In this document: one piece after another, positions 38,451 to 47,654 of the stretch
Layout of the letters: the number at the start of each line of letters is the position of its first letter
Position numbering within the stretch: position 1 is the first letter of the stretch
Source of the DNA: Dokdonella fugitiva
Lineage (GTDB): Bacteria; Pseudomonadota; Gammaproteobacteria; Xanthomonadales; Rhodanobacteraceae
Assembly: GCF_014138265.1 (NCBI RefSeq)
Contig: NZ_JACGXL010000001.1
Location: 690,525-754,524 of the forward strand
Length of the DNA stretch: 64,000 nt
Direction of reading: 5' to 3'
Notes under the pieces: model-generated
Database searches by the model: none
What the model was told of the DNA's origin: nothing
What the model saw: only the letters and a program-made list of their open reading frames with translations
Made by a program: the position numbers and the translations under genes

Positions 38451-39539
38451 TTGAACACTCCGAAACTCCACACCGTGTGCGTCGTCGGCGCCCCGGCCGA
38501 CGTCAGCGCCCGCATCCATGCCCTGCTCGACGAACAACGCACGCGCCTCGACGCGCGCTGGCGCATCGGAGACTACATCGGCGCCGAAGTGCTGCTGATC
38601 GAAACCGATTCCGTCTACGGGCACATGGACTGGCTCAAGGCGCAAGGCAGCGGTCGCCTCGTCGCCGCGCTCACGGCGACACCCGAGTCCTACGATTTCG
38701 CCGTGCGTACCCCCGTCGACGCGGCCGGCCTCGTCGAGACGCTCAACCGCATCGGCGCGCACCTCGCCGGCGAGCCGGTCGCCGCGCCTGCGCGCGCGAA
38801 ACCCGAACCGCCCGCAGCCGCCGAGCCGGTCTCGGCCGCTGCCGCGAAGCCGGTCGCACCTGCGATGGCCATCACGCCGCGGCCCGCCGCAGCCGCACCC
38901 GCGCAAGCACCGACCGCACCTGCATCGCGCGCGCCGCAGGCGCCTGCATCGCCGGCGTACGCGCACGTCGAGCACGGCCGCACGCTGCACTTGGGCGACC
39001 TGCTCGGCGCGAATTCACCGTTCCCGGGTCGGCTGCACCTGCAGTCGAACGGGCTGCCCGACCTCTTCATCGACACGCACGAGCAGACCTGGCGCTCGGC
39101 CGGCAACCTCAAGGCGATCACGCCGTGGTGCACGCGCACGATCGGCCACGGCGAGATCCAGGTGACCGGCGAGGCCGACTACGCGAAGCAGGCGGGCACT
39201 CTCGCCGCGCAGCCGGTTTCCCGCCTCAAGTGGCTCGTCCACCTCGTCGGCAACGATGGCCAGCTCGAAGCCGGACTCGATCCACGCGGCCACTACAAGC
39301 TTTCGCGCTGGCCGCAGAGCGAACGCGAATTCCCGAAGCATTTCCGCATCGCGACGGTGATGCTCAAGCAGGCCGCGACCGTCGACGACATCGCCGCTCA
39401 GAGCGGCGCGAGCGCCGCCGACGTCGCCAACTTCATCAACGCCTACAATGCGGTCGGCTACATCGAGGGCGAGGCGCCGGCCGACGCGCGTGGCGGCGGC
39501 CTGTTCGGTCGCGCCAAAAAAACTTCCGCGATGAGTTGA
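38451..39539 (+). CDS. Unknown protein with REC-like N-terminus and Ala/Pro linker
   Basis: A 362-residue protein I do not recognise. The N-terminal 105 residues alternate strand and helix (VCVVGAPADV, AEVLLIETDS, LVAALTATPE) like a degenerate receiver domain. An Ala/Pro-rich linker (about 110-175) follows, then a conserved-looking domain (about 180-300). A C-terminal helical segment (MLKQAATVDDIAAQSGASAA) resembles a winged-helix. No signal peptide is seen. A TTG start is used because no ATG or GTG gives the N-terminal strand. Its stop codon overlaps the promoter of the tRNA cluster. Confidence 0.7.
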   Translation: MNTPKLHTVCVVGAPADVSARIHALLDEQRTRLDARWRIGDYIGAEVLLIETDSVYGHMDWLKAQGSGRLVAALTATPESYDFAVRTPVDAAGLVETLNRIGAHLAGEPVAAPARAKPEPPAAAEPVSAAAAKPVAPAMAITPRPAAAAPAQAPTAPASRAPQAPASPAYAHVEHGRTLHLGDLLGANSPFPGRLHLQSNGLPDLFIDTHEQTWRSAGNLKAITPWCTRTIGHGEIQVTGEADYAKQAGTLAAQPVSRLKWLVHLVGNDGQLEAGLDPRGHYKLSRWPQSEREFPKHFRIATVMLKQAATVDDIAAQSGASAADVANFINAYNAVGYIEGEAPADARGGGLFGRAKKTSAMS

Positions 39540-39564
39540 CGAACGCGCGATCGCCCACTATTCT
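39536..39564 (+). promoter_or_regulatory. Sigma70 promoter of tRNA cluster
   Basis: TTGACG at 39536-39541 and TATTCT at 39559-39564 are separated by 17 bp. They lie 13 bp before the tRNA-Ala gene, and the -35 box overlaps the stop codon of the preceding gene. Confidence 0.7.
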
Positions 39565-39577
39565 TTCGCGCTCTCTC

Positions 39578-39653
<76 letters not shown>

Positions 39654-39675
39654 GACAGGTTCGGTTTTCCTAAGC

Positions 39676-39751
39676 GTCCCCATCGTCTAGAGGCCTAGGA
39701 CACCGCCCTTTCACGGCAGTAACAGGGGTTCGAATCCCCTTGGGGACGCCA
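39676..39751 (+). tRNA. tRNA-Glu (TTC)
   Basis: A 76-nt cloverleaf with acceptor stem GTCCCCA/TGGGGAC, anticodon loop CTTTCAC giving TTC, T arm GGGGTTCGAATCCCC and encoded CCA. It lies 22 bp after tRNA-Ala, so the cluster is probably one transcript. Confidence 0.97.
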
Positions 39752-39812
39752 TAAGGTGAAGGGCGACAGGGAGTGAGATCGCACAGGACGTGCGCGAGTT
39801 GCAGAAAAACGC

Positions 39813-39889
39813 GGAGCGGTAGTTCAGCTGGTTAGAATGCTGGCCTGTCACGCCGGAGGTCGCGGGTTCGAGTCCCGTCCGCTCCGCCA
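39813..39889 (+). tRNA. tRNA-Asp (GTC)
   Basis: A 77-nt cloverleaf with acceptor stem GGAGCGG/CCGCTCC, anticodon loop CTGTCAC giving GTC, T arm CGGGTTCGAGTCCCG and encoded CCA. It is the last gene of the Ala-Glu-Asp cluster. Confidence 0.97.
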
Positions 39890-39904
39890 CTTCTTCTCGA
39901 AAAA

Positions 39905-39928
39905 CCCCGCAGAAATGCGGGGTTTTTT
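39905..39928 (+). terminator. Rho-independent terminator of the tRNA cluster
   Basis: A 7-bp GC stem CCCCGCA/TGCGGGG with a GAAA tetraloop is flanked by an A-tract and followed by six T residues, 15 bp after tRNA-Asp. It is the most canonical intrinsic terminator in the window. Confidence 0.93.
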
Positions 39929-40080
39929 CGTTGCGAAGCTCGCCGTACGACGGGAACCCGAGCAGTCGAGGTGTCGTCCGGCGACCGCCGGAACGGCTGA
40001 TGCGCATTGCGCTATCCTTTCCTTCCTGCTCGATGCCGTGCGTGTCGTCGCGGCCACTCGGGCGTTGCAGCGAGGCTGTC

Positions 40081-40569
40081 ATGCCGGACCTTGAGCTTCC
40101 CGATGTCGGGCAGGCTGCGCCCGACTTCTCGCTTCCCCGCTCGCCTCGCGAGGCGATGACGCTCGCCGAACTTCGCGGCAGACCGGTCGTCCTCGTGTTC
40201 TATCCCGCGGACTGGAGCCCGGTGTGCGGCGACCAGGTCACCCTCTACAACGAGATGCTGCCGACGTTCGACGAGTACGGCGCGCGGATCGTCGGAATCT
40301 CCGTCGACGGCCCATGGTGCCACGCGGCGTTCGCGAAGGATCGCAACCTCGAATTCCCGCTGCTCGCGGATTTCGAACCCAAGGGTGACGTCGCGCGTCG
40401 CTACGGCGTTTACGACGCGCGCCATGGCACGACCGAACGCGCGCTCTTCGTCATCGACGCGAACGGCATCGTGCGCTGGCGATACGTCTCGCCGATCGAG
40501 GTCAACCCGGGCGCGGACGGCATCCTCGATGCACTCGACGCGTTGGCCGCAAAAGGAGACACCGCATGA
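40081..40569 (+). CDS. AhpC/TSA-family peroxiredoxin
   Basis: A 162-residue thioredoxin-fold peroxidase that reduces peroxides. The peroxidatic cysteine lies in VLVFYPADWSPVCGDQ, and a second cysteine in VDGPWCHAAFAK about 35 residues later could be resolving. The C-terminal ALFVIDANGIVRW strand is typical. No signal peptide is seen, so it is cytoplasmic. It overlaps the following DsbA-like gene by ATGA. The subclass (AhpE-like or other 2-Cys) is not settled. Confidence 0.9.
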   Translation: MPDLELPDVGQAAPDFSLPRSPREAMTLAELRGRPVVLVFYPADWSPVCGDQVTLYNEMLPTFDEYGARIVGISVDGPWCHAAFAKDRNLEFPLLADFEPKGDVARRYGVYDARHGTTERALFVIDANGIVRWRYVSPIEVNPGADGILDALDALAAKGDTA

Positions 40570-41081
40570 GCCTCAGGACGCCCGTCGGGCCCCATGATCA
40601 TGTCCAGGGCGCGCTCGACGCGCCGATCGTGCTGCTCGAATACGGCGACTTCGAATGCCCCTATTGCGGCGAAGCCTACGCGGAGATCAAGGCCGTCCAG
40701 GGCGCGATGGGACCGTCCCTGTGCTTCGCCTTCCGCCACTTCCCGCTGTCGAACGCGCATCCACATGCCGAACGCGCGGCGGAATTCGCCGAGGCCGCGG
40801 CGACGATCGGCCGCTTCTGGGAGATGCACGACATCCTCTACGAGAACCAGCGGGCGCTCGACGACCGCAGCCTGTCGCGCTACGCCACGGAACTCGGCCT
40901 CGATGACGCGCTCGTCGCATCGGCCCTGGGCGGCAATTTTTCGGAGCGCATCCGCCGCGATTTCCAGGGTGGCGTGCGCAGCGGCGTCAACGGAACGCCC
41001 TGTCTCTTCTTGAACGGGGAGCGCTACGACGGCCCGCGCGAGCCCGAGTCGCTGATCACGATGATGCGCCGGATGCTCTGA
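40566..41081 (+). CDS. DsbA-family thioredoxin-like protein
   Basis: A 171-residue DsbA-type thioredoxin-fold protein with the CPYC active site in YGDFECPYCGEAY. A helical insertion (about 65-140) and the cis-proline region NGTPCLFLNG follow, the latter with an extra cysteine. No signal peptide is seen, so it may be a cytoplasmic oxidoreductase like those fused to some NhaA antiporters. Coupled translation with the peroxiredoxin suggests that it could recycle it. Confidence 0.88.
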   Translation: MSLRTPVGPHDHVQGALDAPIVLLEYGDFECPYCGEAYAEIKAVQGAMGPSLCFAFRHFPLSNAHPHAERAAEFAEAAATIGRFWEMHDILYENQRALDDRSLSRYATELGLDDALVASALGGNFSERIRRDFQGGVRSGVNGTPCLFLNGERYDGPREPESLITMMRRML

Positions 41082-41151
41082 AGCCGGGCCAGGCACAACT
41101 CCATATGCAGCCTCAATGAAGATCATCGGGAGAATCGATTTTACCTATTGA

Positions 41152-43389
<2,238 letters not shown>

Positions 43390-43414
43390 TTCGCAAGGCG
43401 ATGCGCATGCTGGA

Positions 43415-43438
43415 CCGGAACCGCATCCGCGGTTCCGG
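43415..43438 (+). terminator. Hairpin after katG
   Basis: A perfect 10-bp stem CCGGAACCGC/GCGGTTCCGG with loop ATCC begins 25 bp after the katG stop. No T-tract follows, so it may act as a terminator or as a 3' stabiliser. Confidence 0.55.
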
Positions 43439-43558
43439 CCTCGCGACAACCAGGACAACCCCTCGCTTCGAAGCCCGCGATCAGGCGCGCGATGAGTCGA
43501 CTCCGGCAACCGTAGCCTTCCTGTACGGTGCGCGCACGAAACGCGCGACGGGCGTCGC

Positions 43559-44041
43559 TCAGGCGTCGGCGACGAACGGTAGTGTCGCCGGCTCCAGCGT
43601 GCCGATCGAATGCCCCTGCTCGGCAAGGTATTCGAGCCAGCGGTTGAGGAAGGAGCTCATTCGCACGCGGCGCTGGAACACGCTGCGCGCGGGCTGCAGC
43701 GGACCGATCGCGCGGACCAGACGCCGGTCCGCACGGCAATCGAGCACCTCGGCCATGTGCGCGTCGTGGTACATGCGCAACTGCGCGGACGGCGCGTGCT
43801 CGCCCGTTTCGCGGTCGACGAAACAATAGGTCAGGTGCAGGTCGAGCGTGTAGCGATGGCGCTCGAGCACGTCCAGGCGCACGTCGAGGCCGTCGTCGAG
43901 CGACGAGCGGTAGCTGCCGATCGCGAGGTCCTGCGGTCCGAACAGGCGCGCGAGCCGATGGTAGTTCTCCGAATACAGCCCCATCAGCCACGAGAAGCGG
44001 CTCGGCAGCAGCGATTGCGGTCGTTCGAGTACGGCGGACAT
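43559..44041 (-). CDS. DUF1249 (YqiB-like) protein
   Basis: A 160-residue soluble protein of the DUF1249 family. It is recognised from the N-terminal FSWLMGLYSENYHRLARLFG, the central ERHRYTLDLHLTYCF, and MYHDAHMAEVLDC. No signal peptide or membrane segment is seen. In enterics the homologue YqiB lies near the cAMP phosphodiesterase gene cpdA, which is absent here. Function unknown. Confidence 0.85.
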   Translation of the reverse strand: MSAVLERPQSLLPSRFSWLMGLYSENYHRLARLFGPQDLAIGSYRSSLDDGLDVRLDVLERHRYTLDLHLTYCFVDRETGEHAPSAQLRMYHDAHMAEVLDCRADRRLVRAIGPLQPARSVFQRRVRMSSFLNRWLEYLAEQGHSIGTLEPATLPFVADA

Positions 44042-44130
44042 GGACCCATCATAGGCGGGGCAACGAGGCGCGCACAGACTTATGCGGCCGGCTGCGGGAC
44101 GGGTAAGATGGGGTTCCCCGCCGAAAGTGC

Positions 44131-44155
44131 AACGAGGGCGCCAGGCGCCCTCGTT
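44131..44155 (-). terminator. Hairpin downstream of the repeat-protein gene
   Basis: A perfect 11-bp stem AACGAGGGCGC/GCGCCCTCGTT with a 3-nt loop lies 17 bp after the stop codon at 44173. On the minus strand it is followed by GCACTTT, a weak T-run. Confidence 0.6.
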
Positions 44156-44172
44156 GCCTTGCCAGGGTTCGT

Positions 44173-45597
44173 TCAGTGCCGGCCGCGGCCGCGACCACCG
44201 CCACTACCGTGATCGTCGCCGGGCGGATCGTCGTTGCCGCCGCCACCGTGGTCGTCGCCCGGCGGATCGTCGTTGCCGCCACCACCGTGGTCGTCGCCCG
44301 GCGGATCGTCGTTGCCGCCACCACCGTGGTCGTCCCCGGGCGGATCGTCGTTGCCGCCGCCACCGTGATCGTCGCCCGGCGGATCGTCGTTGCCGCCCCC
44401 ACCGTGGTCGTCCCCGGGCGGGTCGTCGTTGCCGTTGCCGTGGCCGATGCTGTTGGTCGGCACGCTCGGGAACGTGCCGGACAGGACGATCGAGGCGTCC
44501 GCCACGATCGCGATCGACTGCCCGCGCGGGTCGAAATCGAGATCGGCGTGTCCGGGTTCGGGGGGATCGCGGAATTCGATCTCGCCCTCGGTGCCGCCTT
44601 CCACGGCGACGACGTCGATTGCACCCTGCTCGGCACCATTCACGAGCAACGTGTAACGGCCCGGGGCGAAGTCTTCGAGTTCGACCGAGAATTCGCTGCG
44701 TCCGCGCCCATCGTCGAGCACCGCGCGCATCTGCGGACCGTCGTTCGCCGCTTCGAGTTCGAGCACGTACCGCTCGAGCGTACCGCCCGGATTCGCGTCG
44801 TCGTCGCGTGTGCCACCGGCGAACGTGCGGCTGAGGAATACCGTCGAGCCCTGCACGACTTCGACGAGCTGCGCGCGCGGATCGAAGTCGAGCAGCAGCT
44901 TGCCCGGTTCGACCGGACTGCGGAATTCCGCTTCGGCGAACGTGCCGATCGAGGCCGCGACGACATTCAGCGTCGCGCGCTCGGTGCCGGCCACGCGCAG
45001 CGAATATGCGCCTGCAGGAAGGTCTTCCACTTGCACCTTGAAATCGGAGCGGTCGCCACGGTCCTCGAAGCGCGCCTTGCCGCTCGCCGCGGGCACGACG
45101 CCGGTGTTGCCGAGGAACTGCACGATGCGCACGTCGTTCGAGGCGACGTGGTCGTCCGACAGGCCGCCCGTGCACGCGTCGGTAGACGACGCGGAAGCAC
45201 GCACGATGCTCGAAGCCGCCGTGCGCTGCCGACTGTCGTCCGGCTGGAACGCGAGGGTGCCATGGCCACAATCGTCGAATGAAGCGGTGACCTTGCCCCA
45301 ATGGACGGTCGGCGAAACCGACGCGACGCTGGCGTCGAGTACGGCGACATTGCCCTTGATCGGCCCTTGCGCCTTGATCCACAAGGGCTTGCCTGCCGCG
45401 TCCCGGGTGAACCAGTACGCGTGCAATTCGGGGCCGGTGGTGCCCGCGACGACCTCGGCACCGAGGCCGCGCGCAGGCTGCGCCGCGTCGACCCATAGAC
45501 CGGAGAACGCGCGCGTGATCGTGAGCGCATCGACCGGAGCGGAGAACGCGACGGCGAGCGTGACCGCCGCGGCGAGTGTGGTGTATCGAGCGGACAT
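44173..45597 (-). CDS. Secreted protein with duplicated beta domain and Gly/Asp/His repeats
   Basis: A 474-residue exported protein (signal peptide about 1-24). Residues about 28-130 form a domain with GLWVDAAQPARGLGAEV and LHAYWFTRDAAGKPLWI, a pattern common in secreted proteins of Xanthomonadales. Two related segments of about 85 residues follow. The first contains FKVQVEDLPAGAYSLRVAG and LLLDFDPRAQ; the second has FSVELEDFAPGRYTLLVNG and ADLDFDPRGQ. The C-terminus is six 13-residue repeats of NDDPPGDDHGGGG and a short Gly/Arg tail. The ATG at 45597 follows GGAGG; another start four codons earlier is possible. Two copies of the 16-bp TGGGTG motif lie upstream. Function unknown; the acidic, His-containing repeats could bind metal. 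Confidence 0.8.
   Translation of the reverse strand: MSARYTTLAAAVTLAVAFSAPVDALTITRAFSGLWVDAAQPARGLGAEVVAGTTGPELHAYWFTRDAAGKPLWIKAQGPIKGNVAVLDASVASVSPTVHWGKVTASFDDCGHGTLAFQPDDSRQRTAASSIVRASASSTDACTGGLSDDHVASNDVRIVQFLGNTGVVPAASGKARFEDRGDRSDFKVQVEDLPAGAYSLRVAGTERATLNVVAASIGTFAEAEFRSPVEPGKLLLDFDPRAQLVEVVQGSTVFLSRTFAGGTRDDDANPGGTLERYVLELEAANDGPQMRAVLDDGRGRSEFSVELEDFAPGRYTLLVNGAEQGAIDVVAVEGGTEGEIEFRDPPEPGHADLDFDPRGQSIAIVADASIVLSGTFPSVPTNSIGHGNGNDDPPGDDHGGGGNDDPPGDDHGGGGNDDPPGDDHGGGGNDDPPGDDHGGGGNDDPPGDDHGGGGNDDPPGDDHGSGGGRGRGRH
44211..44444. repeat. Six tandem 39-bp coding repeats
   Basis: Six head-to-tail copies of a 39-bp unit, each encoding NDDPPGDDHGGGG or a close variant on the minus strand. 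Inner copies are nearly identical at the nucleotide level, which suggests recent expansion and possible copy-number variation between strains. Confidence 0.9.
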
Positions 45598-45672
45598 GAG
45601 GGCCTCCATCGGTGGCCGTGCGCTGCCGTTTGCAGCATGGCCATCGTCGTCGCAGCCGGACGCGCCGCTCAA

Positions 45673-45688
45673 TGAGCGGTTTCACCCA
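45673..45688 (-). promoter_or_regulatory. 16-bp TGGGTG motif, site 1
   Basis: On the minus strand this reads TGGGTGAAACCGCTCA. It matches two other sites (45737-45752 and 53727-53742) at TGGGTG and at the trailing C..C.CA positions. It lies 76 bp upstream of the repeat-protein gene. Recognition by the response regulator encoded at 51786-52430 is a hypothesis. Confidence 0.45.
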
Positions 45689-45736
45689 CGCGACGCCGCG
45701 ACGCACCCCCAATGCAACGCTACACGACGAGGCTCG

Positions 45737-45752
45737 TGGGTGGTTCCACCCA
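45737..45752. promoter_or_regulatory. 16-bp TGGGTG motif, site 2 (palindromic)
   Basis: TGGGTGGTTCCACCCA has perfect 7-bp inverted arms around TT and is the most symmetric of the three sites. It lies in the 243-bp region between the divergent repeat-protein gene and the signalling operon, about 88 bp before the GTG at 45841. It may be an operator for either side. Confidence 0.5.
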
Positions 45753-45840
45753 GCCCGCGCGGGTGTCTTCGCCCAAGCGCGGAGATTCGGCCTGCGTGGC
45801 TATCGACGCTGCCGGGCAACTGCATTAACGTGCGTCCATC

Positions 45841-46719
45841 GTGGACATCATCCGCACGCTCGCCGCCCGCTTTCCGCGCTTCGCGCGCACCGCTTGCGCG
45901 TGTGCGCTCGCCGTGGGCGCGACGTCCGCCCATGCGGGCAGCGTGGTCGTCACGATCATCGATGGCCGCAAGGCCCACGCCGACATCAGCCTGCCCGCCC
46001 CGGGCGGCGGCAGCTACACGGCCGAGTTCGAAATCGAATTCGAGAATCCGCAGAACCTCACCGTCGCCTGCCTCGGCCTCGACGCGGACGTGCTCGATGC
46101 GGGCGAAATCGCCGACGTCGAAAGCCGCATGCCCGCGGTCGGCAACCAGGTCGTCGACACCGCCTTCCCGGTACGCGTGACGGTCGAGCCGCCTTCGGGC
46201 TGTGGCCTGCAGTTCGACGACGAAGTGCACGTCGAGTACCACACCGTCGATCTCGCCTACGCGCCGTTCTCGCCGTATCGCCTCATGAAGGCACCGGTCG
46301 GGCTCGCGTTCCACGACGTCACCGGCGCCGTCGCTTCGGGCAGCGTACGCGCGCGCGGCAGCGGCGGCAGCTTCTCGGAGTTCGTGATCGTGAAGACGCT
46401 CGTGCAGGACTACGCGGGCGATGCCGGCGACGGCTACGACGCGCTCGAGGCGCGCCTCGACGATCCCGCGATCGGCCTGTCGGCACAGCTCACGCTGCAG
46501 GCCGACCTGGCCGTCAGCCGCGCCGCGTTCGACGCCGCGAACTACGCGCAGGCGATCGCCCATCTGGACGATCTCGACCTGCATTGCGCCGCGCTCGGCG
46601 GCCCTGCCTTGCCGAATGTCTGGCGCTCCGCGCGCGACCTCGCCAACGCCGAAGGCGAACTCGTCACGCTCAGCGGCAACGTCAAGTTCGCGCTCGGACG
46701 CCTCGACGGCGTTCCCTGA
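45841..46719 (+). CDS. Exported DUF6689-like protein
   Basis: A 292-residue exported protein that I tentatively place in DUF6689, a family of Xanthomonadales. A basic N-terminus and a hydrophobic stretch end in TSAHAGS (about 32). A beta-rich part (about 35-175) with paired Cys in VACLGL and SGCGLQF follows, then a helical C-terminus (about 195-290; ALEARLDDPAIGLSAQL). The GTG at 45841 has no clear ribosome-binding site and is the least certain start in this operon. It lies 8 bp before the FHA-GAF gene and so appears to be the first gene of the signalling operon. Confidence 0.75.
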   Translation: MDIIRTLAARFPRFARTACACALAVGATSAHAGSVVVTIIDGRKAHADISLPAPGGGSYTAEFEIEFENPQNLTVACLGLDADVLDAGEIADVESRMPAVGNQVVDTAFPVRVTVEPPSGCGLQFDDEVHVEYHTVDLAYAPFSPYRLMKAPVGLAFHDVTGAVASGSVRARGSGGSFSEFVIVKTLVQDYAGDAGDGYDALEARLDDPAIGLSAQLTLQADLAVSRAAFDAANYAQAIAHLDDLDLHCAALGGPALPNVWRSARDLANAEGELVTLSGNVKFALGRLDGVP

Positions 46720-46727
46720 GGCGCGCG

Positions 46728-47654
46728 ATGCCTGCGAAACTGAGCATCCACCTCCCTGGCCAGGCGGCCGCCGTGCGCGTCCTGGCCGACGACCGCGAAT
46801 TCGTGCTCGGCCGCGACGCGGGCGTCGACGTGCACATCGAGCATGATTCGGTATCGCGCCGTCACGCGCGCCTGCGCAGCGGCGTGCGGGGCTGGCACAT
46901 CGCCGACCTCGGTTCGAAGAACGGCACGCGCGTCGAAGGCGTGAAGGCGAGCGAGGCCATGCTGCCGGACAACGCGTGGTTCGCGCTCGGCGACGTCTTC
47001 TGCGAATTCGAGCGGATCGACGCCGCCGCCGAGGCGCGGCTGGAAGCGCGCGCCGCCGAGCGGCGCAGCTCGTCGCTCGCCTGGGCCGCGCGGCTGGAAC
47101 GGCGCGCGCAGTCGACCGCGCGCCTGATCGGCGACCTCCTGCGAGGCATCGTCGACATCGCCGAGTGCGAACGCGGATTCCTGCTCGCCTACGACGCCGA
47201 CCGCGCGCTCGTGCTGCGCGCGTGCTACGCGTTCCGCCCGGAGGAGATCGACGGTCGCACGTTCTCCGGCAGTCGCAGCGCCGTCGACCGCGCCCTGCTG
47301 TACCGCAAACCGGTGTTTTCGTCCGATCCGCACGTGCGCGCGTGGCTCGGCGAGCAGCCGAGCGTCGTCGCGCAGGGCCTGCGCGCGATCGCCTGCCTGC
47401 CGATGCAGTACCGCGGCGACGTGCTCGGCATCGCCTACGCGGACACGAACGACGAGGCGAAGGTGTTCACCGAACTCGATGCCGAGTTGCTCGGTGCGTA
47501 CGTCGATCGCGCGGCGACCGCGCTCGCGCTCGCCGACCTCGACGTCGCGCTCGACGGGCTGTCCACGCTGCTGGCCGTCGACGGTACGACGGTGAGCGAG
47601 ATCGGCGTGGCGCCGCACTGGTCGTCTTCGCCGCCGAGGGAGGCTCGCGCATGA
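46728..47654 (+). CDS. FHA-GAF signalling protein
   Basis: A 308-residue cytoplasmic protein. An FHA domain (about 5-95) contains the phosphothreonine-binding marks LGRDAGVDVHI, SVSRRHARL and DLGSKNGTRV. A GAF domain (about 120-285) follows with RGFLLAYDADRALVLRACY and GLRAIACLPMQYRGDVLGIAYAD. FHA domains bind phospho-Thr peptides made by Ser/Thr kinases, and the next gene encodes such a kinase with which it overlaps by ATGA. It is the probable adaptor or substrate of that kinase. The GAF ligand is unknown. Confidence 0.92.
   Translation: MPAKLSIHLPGQAAAVRVLADDREFVLGRDAGVDVHIEHDSVSRRHARLRSGVRGWHIADLGSKNGTRVEGVKASEAMLPDNAWFALGDVFCEFERIDAAAEARLEARAAERRSSSLAWAARLERRAQSTARLIGDLLRGIVDIAECERGFLLAYDADRALVLRACYAFRPEEIDGRTFSGSRSAVDRALLYRKPVFSSDPHVRAWLGEQPSVVAQGLRAIACLPMQYRGDVLGIAYADTNDEAKVFTELDAELLGAYVDRAATALALADLDVALDGLSTLLAVDGTTVSEIGVAPHWSSSPPREARA

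Noticed and set aside
44211-44444. CRISPR-like regular repeats
   Set aside because: The 39-bp units are directly adjacent without spacers and encode in-frame peptide repeats.
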